Assembly: GCA_030158305.1 (NCBI GenBank)
Contig: JAOATE010000048.1
Location: forward strand, 1-47,867
Source: Burkholderiaceae bacterium
GTDB lineage: Bacteria > Pseudomonadota > Gammaproteobacteria > Burkholderiales > Burkholderiaceae_B
Length of the DNA: 47,867 bases
Direction of reading: 5' to 3'
The position numbers and the translations under genes were made by a program. Below the pieces are notes generated by a model that worked only from the letters and a program-made list of their open reading frames with translations, was not told the origin of the DNA and did no database searches. This document shows, piece by piece, positions 1 to 6,611 of this stretch. Position 1 is the first letter of the stretch. Every line of letters starts with the position of its first letter.

Positions 1-123
1 CACTCATTCCAAGCGCCCACACTTATCGGTTGTCAAATTTTTAAAGAACAAGGTACTAAATTCTGTACTGCTATTTCCTGCTTTCCCTGCAACTTGCTTT
101 TGGTTATTTGCCAGAAGCAGAGG
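1..123 (-). other. 5' leader of a ribosomal RNA operon (16S gene lies beyond the left edge)
   Basis: Read on the minus strand, this stretch has the layout of a 16S rRNA leader. A boxA antitermination element, TGTTCTTTAAAA, lies at 39-50 and matches the E. coli boxA TGCTCTTTAACA at 10 of 12 positions. It is followed by the conserved GTGTGGGC element (15-22, boxC-like), which in many proteobacterial rrn leaders lies shortly before the mature 16S end. BoxA recruits the Nus factor antitermination complex in known systems. The 16S gene itself is not in the window, so its presence to the left is inferred. Confidence 0.85.
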
Positions 124-129
124 AACGAG

Positions 130-158
130 ATTATGAAGGAGTTTTTTGTCCGTGTCAA
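130..158 (-). promoter_or_regulatory. rRNA operon promoter
   Basis: On the minus strand a perfect -35 TTGACA (153-158) is followed after 17 bases by CATAAT (130-135), five of six matches to the -10 consensus. An A/T-rich stretch at about 159-190 could act as an UP element for the RNA polymerase alpha subunit. Transcription should begin near position 123 and run left into the boxA leader. A second, weaker pair (TTGTTC at 223-228, TAGTAT at 201-206, 16-base spacing) lies about 70 bases upstream and could be another start, as rrn operons often have two. Promoter activity is inferred from sequence only. Confidence 0.8.
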
Positions 159-395
159 ATTAGTTTCTAGTTATTTGCAATTTATTTTGCTTACAACACA
201 ATACTAAAGTGACTCGCAAACTGAACAACTTCGCATCTCTGTTCTTTTTAGCGCTGAATTTCACAGCACCAAAAACACAGACTTGGATTTTTTCTCTGCA
301 CGTTGTTGATTTCTCAACGCTGTTAATTAAAGATATCTAAAGCCAAGCCCGCTACTATAGCACAACTACTTACGCACTATCCCAAGCTGAGCAAA
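159..395. other. Divergent intergenic region between the rRNA promoter and rng
   Basis: This A/T-rich stretch has no credible coding region. It must hold the upstream activating region of the leftward rRNA promoter and the rightward promoter of rng. For rng I see only a weak candidate -10, TACTAT, around 353-358, with no good -35. Sites for Fis or similar factors are possible here but cannot be recognised reliably by eye. Confidence 0.5.
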
Positions 396-1859
396 ATGAC
401 TGAAGACATCCTGATTAATGTGACCCCTTTTGAATCACGTGTGGCCATTGTTGCCCGTGGAGCGGTGCAAGAACTCCATATGGAACGCAGCACACAGCGG
501 GGCCAAGTGGGCAATGTCTACTTAGGAAAGGTGGTGCGCGTGTTGCCGGGCATGCAGAGCGCCTTTGTAGAGATTGGCCTGGAGCGTGCTGCGTTTATCC
601 ATATTGCAGATCTCAGGGAAAACCGTTCAGAGCGCGCGCTCGGCACGCCCCCTACCCCCATTGAGAAGTTAATCTTTGAGGGACAGAGCCTGATGGTGCA
701 AGTCATTAAAGATCCGCTCGGCACAAAAGGAGCCAGACTTTCCACCCAAATTAGTATTGCGGGTCGCATGCTGGTGTACCTCCCTCATGAGCCGCATATT
801 GGTATTTCACAGAAAATAGGCTCTGAGACCGATCGACAAGCACTCAGGGATCGCTTGCAAGCTTTAGTCCCTGCCGAGGAAAAAGGCGGTTTCATTGTTC
901 GTACACAAGCCGAAGGTGCAAGGGATCAGGAGCTCGAGGCTGATCTTGCCTACCTCAAAAAAATATGGGGGAACGTCCAACAAGGCGCGAGAACCTTACC
1001 CGCGACCAGCCTGCTTCACCAAGATCTGACTCTCGCTCAACGTGTGCTGAGAGATATGGTCACACCTGAAACAAACCAAATTTTGATCGATTCGCGAAGT
1101 GTCACCGTCGAGCTCAAGGCTTGGGCGGATATTTACACGCCTTCGGTTGTCGAGCGAATCAAACACTACAGTGGTGAACGGACGATTTTTGATACCGCCA
1201 ACATCGAGGACGAAATCGCACGTGCGCTTTCCAGGCGTGTCGATCTCAAATCAGGCGGGTATTTGATGATTGATCAGACAGAAGCGCTGACAACAGTCGA
1301 TGTCAATACCGGTGGTTTTGTCGGCGGAAGAAATTTTAACGACACGATTTTCAAAACGAATCTCGAGGCTGCGCAGGCCATTGCCCGCCAGCTCAGGTTG
1401 CGCAATCTCGGCGGCATCATCATTTTGGATTTTATTGATATGGATGATGCTGAGCACCGGGATGCGGTCCTCGCCGAACTCAACAAGGCTCTGTCTTTCG
1501 ATCGCACTCGCATGACTGTGAACGGCTTTACACAGCTCGGCCTGGTTGAAATGACACGTAAACGTACGCGGGATTCGCTCGCACATCAGCTGTGCGAGCC
1601 TTGCCCGACCTGCCAGAGCCGCGGCCATGTCCGCACGAACAAAAGTATTTGCTATGACATCTTGCGGGAAATTTTGCGGGAGGCCAAGCAATTTAATCCG
1701 CGCGAATTTCGCATTCTTGCATCTCAGGGAGTAATTGATCTCTTTTTAGAAGAAGAGAGTCAGCACCTTGCCGTGCTGGGGGATTTTATTGGCAAAAAAA
1801 TCTCACTCGAAGTCGCGACGGATTACACGCAAGAGCAATATGACATTGTGCTGACCTGA
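396..1859 (+). CDS. rng: Ribonuclease G (RNase E/G family)
   Basis: This is a 487-residue cytoplasmic endoribonuclease that cuts single-stranded A/U-rich RNA. In E. coli it matures the 5' end of 16S rRNA and degrades some mRNAs. An S1 RNA-binding domain occupies about residues 38-130. The two magnesium-binding aspartates of the family are visible: D302 in VDVNTGG and D345 in ILDFIDMDD. The cysteine pair in CEPCPTC, near residue 403, is the zinc link that joins subunits. Length is close to E. coli RNase G (489), so the long C-terminal degradosome arm of RNase E is absent. The ATG at 396 has only a weak ribosome site. Its neighbour is an rRNA operon running the other way, which suits its rRNA-processing role but may be chance. 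Confidence 0.96.
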   Translation: MTEDILINVTPFESRVAIVARGAVQELHMERSTQRGQVGNVYLGKVVRVLPGMQSAFVEIGLERAAFIHIADLRENRSERALGTPPTPIEKLIFEGQSLMVQVIKDPLGTKGARLSTQISIAGRMLVYLPHEPHIGISQKIGSETDRQALRDRLQALVPAEEKGGFIVRTQAEGARDQELEADLAYLKKIWGNVQQGARTLPATSLLHQDLTLAQRVLRDMVTPETNQILIDSRSVTVELKAWADIYTPSVVERIKHYSGERTIFDTANIEDEIARALSRRVDLKSGGYLMIDQTEALTTVDVNTGGFVGGRNFNDTIFKTNLEAAQAIARQLRLRNLGGIIILDFIDMDDAEHRDAVLAELNKALSFDRTRMTVNGFTQLGLVEMTRKRTRDSLAHQLCEPCPTCQSRGHVRTNKSICYDILREILREAKQFNPREFRILASQGVIDLFLEEESQHLAVLGDFIGKKISLEVATDYTQEQYDIVLT

Positions 1860-2022
1860 TGAAATACAAGAAATGCGAGAGACTAATTTCTAATTGTCAA
1901 TACAGGATCATATGGATATGTGCGGGTGCGCACTGAGTGTGCTTGAAGGATAGAATCAGCGGGTGTCGTCCAAAAATTTAAGCATCACAAATAGACATTC
2001 GAAAAATCCAAAGGAGAAAGAC

Positions 2023-3018
2023 ATGAAAAAAGTTTCAATCGTACGCAAGACCAGTATGCTCGGGCTTGCTACTCTCGCACTCTCAGGTGCGCTGAGCTTT
2101 TCGGCTGCGCAAGCACAGTCAACCTATCCGAACAAACCGATTAAGTTTGTGGTCCCCTACTCTGCAGGCACCACCACAGATGTCATCGCACGCGTCTATG
2201 CGGACAAACTTGGCAAATTACTCGGCCAAAACATCATTGTCGATAACAAAGCAGGTGCTGGCGGCAACATTTCAGCAGAGTCCGTGGCGCGTGCTGCACC
2301 CGATGGCTACACACTGACTTTTTCGACAAGCGCGACTCATGCTACGAACCCGACACTGTATAAAAATGTCAACTTTGATCCAATCAAAGACTTTACGCAT
2401 ATCGCACTGATGGTCTCAGCACCCAATATGCTGGCGATCAATCCAAAGATTCCGGCAACTAACATGGCGGAACTGATCGCTTATGCCAAAAAGAATCCAG
2501 GTAAATTGACCTATATCTCTGCAGGCTCTGGAACCTCGCCACACATGGCCGGCGAGTTGCTCAAAACCATGGCGGGTATTGATATTCAGCACGTGCCTTA
2601 CAAAAATATCAATCAAGGCTTCACAGACTTGTTTGCCGGCACTGTTTCAATGACTTTTTATCATGTCCCAGTGATTTACCCGCACGTCAAAGATGGCCGA
2701 CTTCGCGCACTCGGTGTGGCGACCAGCGAGCGCAGCCCGATTGCTCCTGAGGTGCCACCTATTGGCGATACCGTCAAAGGCTACGATCTGCGCCCATGGT
2801 GGGGCTTGGCAGGACCTGCTGGCATGCCGAAAGACATGGTTGAAAAGCTGCACAAAGCTACCACCCAAGTTTTGGCTGATCCTGAAGTGCAAGAACGCTT
2901 TAAAAATCTTGGCTTGATCATTACACCGATGACCACGCAACAATTCAACGACTTTACCGTCACCGAGTTGGCCAAGTGGAGCAAGATTGTCAAAGACTCC
3001 GGCGCGAGCGCAAATTAA
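2023..3018 (+). CDS. Bug/TctC-family periplasmic solute-binding receptor
   Basis: This 331-residue protein is a tripartite tricarboxylate-type (Bug) extracytoplasmic receptor. The family binds small carboxylates or amides and is greatly expanded in Burkholderiales; the ligand here is unknown. The ATG at 2023 is chosen over an in-frame GTG at 1963 because AAGGAG lies at 2011-2016 and because it gives a proper signal peptide: a basic start, a hydrophobic core and a cleavage site after AAQA near residue 31. The mature protein opens with YPNKPIKFVVPYSAG and carries the family's TTDVIAR and AGGNI loops. Just 3 bases separate it from the MetE-like gene, so they are almost surely co-transcribed. No TctA/TctB membrane genes are nearby, which is common for these orphan receptors. 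A weak promoter (TTGTCA at 1894, TATGTG at 1917) lies upstream. Confidence 0.93.
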   Translation: MKKVSIVRKTSMLGLATLALSGALSFSAAQAQSTYPNKPIKFVVPYSAGTTTDVIARVYADKLGKLLGQNIIVDNKAGAGGNISAESVARAAPDGYTLTFSTSATHATNPTLYKNVNFDPIKDFTHIALMVSAPNMLAINPKIPATNMAELIAYAKKNPGKLTYISAGSGTSPHMAGELLKTMAGIDIQHVPYKNINQGFTDLFAGTVSMTFYHVPVIYPHVKDGRLRALGVATSERSPIAPEVPPIGDTVKGYDLRPWWGLAGPAGMPKDMVEKLHKATTQVLADPEVQERFKNLGLIITPMTTQQFNDFTVTELAKWSKIVKDSGASAN

Positions 3019-3021
3019 ACA

Positions 3022-4065
3022 ATGAAACAACAGCAACCTGCGATGTTGCTGCCAACCACGGTGGTTGGCAGCTATCCTCAACCAGACTGGCTGGTTGACC
3101 GCGAACAATTGTCCAAAGGTGTGCCACGGACACGTCAACATGAACTCTGGCGTATTCCAGAGGAGCGACTTGAACAGGCGCAAGACGATGCGACGGTACT
3201 GGCGATTCGAGATATGGAACGGGCTGGCATCGACATCATTACGGATGGCGAAATCAGAAGAGAGAGTTACTCAAACCGTTTTGCCATGGAGCTTGAAGGG
3301 GTCGATGGCAAAACGCCGGCCATCATTACGTCAAAAGCGGGCTTACAAACCCCCGTACCCCGCGTAGTGAGCAAAATTGTTCGTACTCATCCTGTGGAGA
3401 TTCGAGATTTGCTGTTTTTGAAAGCGAATACGGATCGTCTGGCAAAGATCACCCTGCCCGGTCCTTTTACGATGGGTCAACAAGCAAAAAACGAGTTCTA
3501 CGCCGACGATGAAGAAATGGTGATGGACTTTGCTGCGGCGGTCAATGCCGAGGCGCTGGATCTACAAGCCGCAGGTGCAGATTTCATTCAACTCGATGAG
3601 CCCTGGCTGCGTCATGACCCTGAGGCGGCCAAACGATACGCTGTCAAAGCAATCAATCGTGCCTTGCAAGGCATCACGGTGCCGACCATTGTGCATTTGT
3701 GCTTTGGCTATGCCGCAGTTGTCAAAGGACAGAAACCAACGGGCTATTCGTTTTTACCAGGCCTGGGCGACTCGATTGCAAAGCAAATTTCTATCGAGGC
3801 CGCACAACCACGATTGGACTTGGGCGTATTGACTGATCTCGCAGGTAAGAAAATCATGTTGGGCGTCTTGGATCTGGGCACACATGACATTGAGACCCCT
3901 CAGTTGGTGGCCGATCGAATTCGTGCTGGCTTGAAATACGTTGCTGCGGAAAACATGATTCCAGCTCCTGATTGCGGCATGAAGTACTTACCGAGGGATG
4001 TTGCCTTCGGTAAGCTACGTGCGCTCGCCGAAGGCGCAAAGATCGTGCGTCAAGAACTTTCCTGA
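3022..4065 (+). CDS. MetE C-terminal-domain-like zinc methyltransferase
   Basis: This 347-residue protein corresponds to the catalytic (C-terminal) half of cobalamin-independent methionine synthase. Full MetE is about 750 residues; the N-terminal half is absent. The zinc site seen in MetE is preserved: H225 and C227 in HLC, E259 in ISIEAAQ, and C318 in PDCGMKYL. The opening TTVVGSYPQ and the acidic LDEPW segment also fit the family. Proteins of this size are often labelled 5-methyltetrahydropteroyltriglutamate-homocysteine methyltransferase, but many lack proof of using folate and may move methyl groups between other thiols and donors. Tight linkage to a Bug receptor hints at handling an imported methylated compound; that is inference. 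The last codons lie in a large palindrome shared with the converging amidase gene. Confidence 0.88.
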   Translation: MKQQQPAMLLPTTVVGSYPQPDWLVDREQLSKGVPRTRQHELWRIPEERLEQAQDDATVLAIRDMERAGIDIITDGEIRRESYSNRFAMELEGVDGKTPAIITSKAGLQTPVPRVVSKIVRTHPVEIRDLLFLKANTDRLAKITLPGPFTMGQQAKNEFYADDEEMVMDFAAAVNAEALDLQAAGADFIQLDEPWLRHDPEAAKRYAVKAINRALQGITVPTIVHLCFGYAAVVKGQKPTGYSFLPGLGDSIAKQISIEAAQPRLDLGVLTDLAGKKIMLGVLDLGTHDIETPQLVADRIRAGLKYVAAENMIPAPDCGMKYLPRDVAFGKLRALAEGAKIVRQELS

Positions 4066-4109
4066 TCGGGGCTTAAAACGCTAAGCCCCAACAGCTCAAA
4101 TCAGGAAAG
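4057..4109. terminator. Nested palindrome between convergent genes, likely bidirectional terminator
   Basis: An inner stem GGGGCTTA (4068-4075) and TAAGCCCC (4082-4089) encloses a six-base loop. An outer 9-base perfect inverted repeat, CTTTCCTGA (4057-4065) and TCAGGAAAG (4101-4109), contains the stop codons of both converging genes. There is no clear T-run after the inner stem on either strand, so it is not a textbook intrinsic terminator. A bidirectional stop or 3'-end-protecting hairpin is the likely role. Confidence 0.6.
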
Positions 4110-5480
4110 CTCAGGATGCATCGTGTGCCACGGGGTGGCTTGTTCAAAAGCCGCTCCGGCTCGCAACACAGTCACCTCGTCGTAGTTTTTGCCAATGAGT
4201 TGTAACGACACTGGCAGACCCTCACTAGACAAGCCGCTCATCATCGCTAAGGCGGGATGGCCGGTCAGGTTAAACGGAACCCGAGCCTGTCTGGTGTAGG
4301 TACGAACGACTTCTTTGACATCCTCAATTCGACAGGCGGGATCTAGAGAGTTGGCTGCCAGCAAAATATCTACGTTTTGGAAAGCGTGATTGACGCGGTC
4401 AATCAGCACACCTCGCATTTGCATGGCCTGAACATAATCGCCTGCGCTCAGAAAAGCGCCGCACATCAGTTTGCGTCTGGACATTTCTGCATAGTCTTGT
4501 GGACGCTCACGAAGATTTTGCGCATGGATCGCCCAGCCCTCTGACATCAAGATGATTTTTTGCGCCGCGCTAAACTCTTGCAGCGACGGCAACGTAATGT
4601 CGTTGACCTCTGCGCCCAATTCACGAAATACCTTGCACGCCTCATCCAGGGCGCGGGTCACATCGGGATGGGCAATTTCGTCCTTTTCGTGAAAATGACG
4701 AATAAAACCAATTCGCAGGCCTTTGACACCCAGCTTGAGATCTCTAGTGTAAGTCGCAGGTTTGGTCGCCTCGGGAGACGATGATGTTTGCGCCATCACG
4801 TCAAGTAACAGTGCGACATCTTGGACTGTGCGCGCCATCGGCCCCACGTGATCCAGCGACATTGACAAAGGATATACCCCCCGTCTCGACACCAAATCAT
4901 AGGTCGCCTTGAGACCCGCCAAACCGCAAGCAGCCGCGGGATGACGCACAGATCCACCTGTGTCGGTACCAAGCGCCAGAGGCAAAAAACCCGCAGCGAG
5001 TGCTGTACCAGATCCAGAAGATGAACCGCCTGGGTGGTGTGCGATATTCCAGGGATTACGCGCGGGCGGAAACGGCAAGTCAAAAGAAGGACCGCCAATT
5101 GCAAACTCGTGCAAGGCTAACTTGCCAAACAAAATTGCTCCTGACGCACGTAATGCCGTAATGACAGGCGCATCCTCCACAGCAAGGTGCTCTAGCATGA
5201 CTTTGGAATGGCAAGAGGTTCGCTGCCCGGCCATATCGATAATGTCTTTGATCCCGACGGGCACTCCATGCAGTGGCCCCAGGCGTCTTCCAGCCTTGAA
5301 CTCCTGCTCCGCTTGCTTAGCGGCTTGAAGTGCGGCCGCGCGATCAAGCGCGATAAAGGCATGATATTGAGGCTCCAGAGCATCGACCCGTGCTAATAAG
5401 GCTTCAATGACCGTCACAGGCGAAAGCGTACCTGCGTCATAGGCTTGGCTGATTTCAGAAGCGGTCATCCAGTGCATCAT
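4101..5480 (-). CDS. Amidase signature family amidase (AtzE/GatA-like)
   Basis: This is a 459-residue serine amidase. The family's Ser-cisSer-Lys triad is visible: K78 in VGIKDI, S153 in HPGGSSSGSG and the nucleophile S177 in GTDTGGSVR. Nearest functional types are GatA-like amidases, including AtzE, which hydrolyses carboxybiuret derivatives in cyanuric acid breakdown and depends on a small GatC-like partner, AtzG. Such a partner lies directly upstream here and the two genes overlap in ATGA, so the start at 5480 is preferred; AGGTG stands 5 bases before it. A start at 5477 is also possible. The substrate cannot be read from sequence. The gene is last in a minus-strand run with a nitroreductase and converges on the Bug receptor/MetE-like unit. 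Confidence 0.92.
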   Translation of the reverse strand: MMHWMTASEISQAYDAGTLSPVTVIEALLARVDALEPQYHAFIALDRAAALQAAKQAEQEFKAGRRLGPLHGVPVGIKDIIDMAGQRTSCHSKVMLEHLAVEDAPVITALRASGAILFGKLALHEFAIGGPSFDLPFPPARNPWNIAHHPGGSSSGSGTALAAGFLPLALGTDTGGSVRHPAAACGLAGLKATYDLVSRRGVYPLSMSLDHVGPMARTVQDVALLLDVMAQTSSSPEATKPATYTRDLKLGVKGLRIGFIRHFHEKDEIAHPDVTRALDEACKVFRELGAEVNDITLPSLQEFSAAQKIILMSEGWAIHAQNLRERPQDYAEMSRRKLMCGAFLSAGDYVQAMQMRGVLIDRVNHAFQNVDILLAANSLDPACRIEDVKEVVRTYTRQARVPFNLTGHPALAMMSGLSSEGLPVSLQLIGKNYDEVTVLRAGAAFEQATPWHTMHPELS

Positions 5481-5713
5481 GATTTCACCTGCATCACAGG
5501 CCAAAGCTCGGCGGTATTGTCGCTGGGGGCTTGAAACGCAGCGCGAATATTCAAAGCGGTTCGGGCAGCGGTGGAGACATCTTCTGGAAATCTCGACAAC
5601 GCGCCTTCAAGTCCAGCTAACCTGGCGAGCATCTGAATGTCTTCGTCCTGACAGACTGAGGGCGCAGGGTGAGGATGGATGCTTGCAGGAGTATGTGTCA
5701 TTTTTTCCGCCAT
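5477..5713 (-). CDS. Small AtzG-like (GatC-like, DUF4089-type) amidase partner
   Basis: This 78-residue protein has an N-terminal tail rich in His and Pro followed by about 50 residues predicted helical (QMLARLAGLEGAL to RTALNIRAAF). That pattern resembles AtzG and GatC, small helical proteins that wrap around and stabilise GatA-type amidases. It ends in an ATGA overlap with the amidase, so translation is probably coupled and the two products probably form a complex. A strong ribosome site AAAGGAG lies about 7 bases before the ATG at 5713. The family call rests on size, the helical pattern and context rather than on catalytic residues, so an unrelated small protein cannot be ruled out. Confidence 0.72.
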   Translation of the reverse strand: MAEKMTHTPASIHPHPAPSVCQDEDIQMLARLAGLEGALSRFPEDVSTAARTALNIRAAFQAPSDNTAELWPVMQVKS

Positions 5714-5747
5714 GTTTGGCTCCTTTATATTTTTTGTTGTGCTGTAT

Positions 5748-6599
5748 TTATTTCAAACTGAATTTTTTGTTACGTATGAATGCTCCGAAATCAGCGCGCT
5801 CCTCTACGGAATAGTGGCGGGCCTTATCCTCCGACCAGCCATTTAATTTTGCATCCGGATATATATTGGCATGGCGCTGTCTGCGGAGCGGGAACAACGC
5901 ATGACGGCGTGCATCGTAAGCATCGATGTGATCTTTGAGCCCTGACTCGTCAAACTGATCCACGTGCGTGGTGACGGCGAGAGGCAGCCGCGGCATGATG
6001 CGCCCGGACTCCAGGGGGTAACCCACGCAAAGTCCCGCCACGGGAAAGACAGCATCGGGCAAACCTAACAGCGCACTGGTCTGATCGGCGTGATTACGCA
6101 CAGCACTGATGGGGACGGTCACGAGACCGACCGCCTCGGCCGCGCGAATAAACTGGCTCATCACAATGCCTGCATCGACTGCGGCATTCATGAAATGATC
6201 GAGGTGGTCATTGACAAAAGGCTTTTCGCGCCATTGTCCGATCTGCCGAATACGGAGATTATTGGCGCAAAACACCAAAAATACAGGTGCATCATTGATC
6301 CAAGGCATATCAGGAATCAAATCGGCGATGGCCTTGATCCGTGATCGCTCTTCTACATGCACGATGTCGGCTTGTTGCAAATCAGATTTTGAAGGTGCCG
6401 AGAGCGCGCAAGCAAACAATACCTGAAGCAGATCTGGTGCCACGGCCTGATTGGTCCATTTACGATGTGAGCTGTGCGTCAGCATCCGAAGCAACTCATC
6501 AGCGCCAGGTAAATCAGGTGGGATACGAAGCGACTCACCAAAGCGCTGGAGCGCCGCATCGGCTAGTTGTTCAGAAAGCGTGATGGGGCGCTGCGACAT
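5748..6599 (-). CDS. Nitroreductase-family flavoprotein
   Basis: This 283-residue protein looks like an FMN-dependent nitroreductase of the NfsA/Frp type. The N-terminal THSSHRKWTNQAV corresponds to the family's R-x-ax start that holds FMN, ACALSAPSKSDLQQ to the loop that binds the flavin, and the segment VDAGIVMSQFIRAAEAVGLVTVPIS to the central helix. VAGLCVGYP is the usual late motif. Family members reduce nitro groups, quinones or enones with NAD(P)H. AGGAG lies 8 bases before the ATG at 6599. It follows msbA by 12 bases and precedes the AtzG-like gene by 34, so all four may be one transcript. The natural substrate is unknown. Confidence 0.87.
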   Translation of the reverse strand: MSQRPITLSEQLADAALQRFGESLRIPPDLPGADELLRMLTHSSHRKWTNQAVAPDLLQVLFACALSAPSKSDLQQADIVHVEERSRIKAIADLIPDMPWINDAPVFLVFCANNLRIRQIGQWREKPFVNDHLDHFMNAAVDAGIVMSQFIRAAEAVGLVTVPISAVRNHADQTSALLGLPDAVFPVAGLCVGYPLESGRIMPRLPLAVTTHVDQFDESGLKDHIDAYDARRHALFPLRRQRHANIYPDAKLNGWSEDKARHYSVEERADFGAFIRNKKFSLK

Positions 6600-6611
6600 A
6601 TCAAATCACTC

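Noticed and set aside
1251-1691. A 146-codon open frame on the minus strand inside rng
   Set aside because: It lies wholly opposite the conserved catalytic region of RNase G and shows no family likeness or ribosome site; a shadow of the real gene.
2647-3183. A 178-codon minus-strand open frame across the receptor and MetE-like genes
   Set aside because: It is antisense to two well-supported genes and reads as an unlikely, Trp/His-rich protein.
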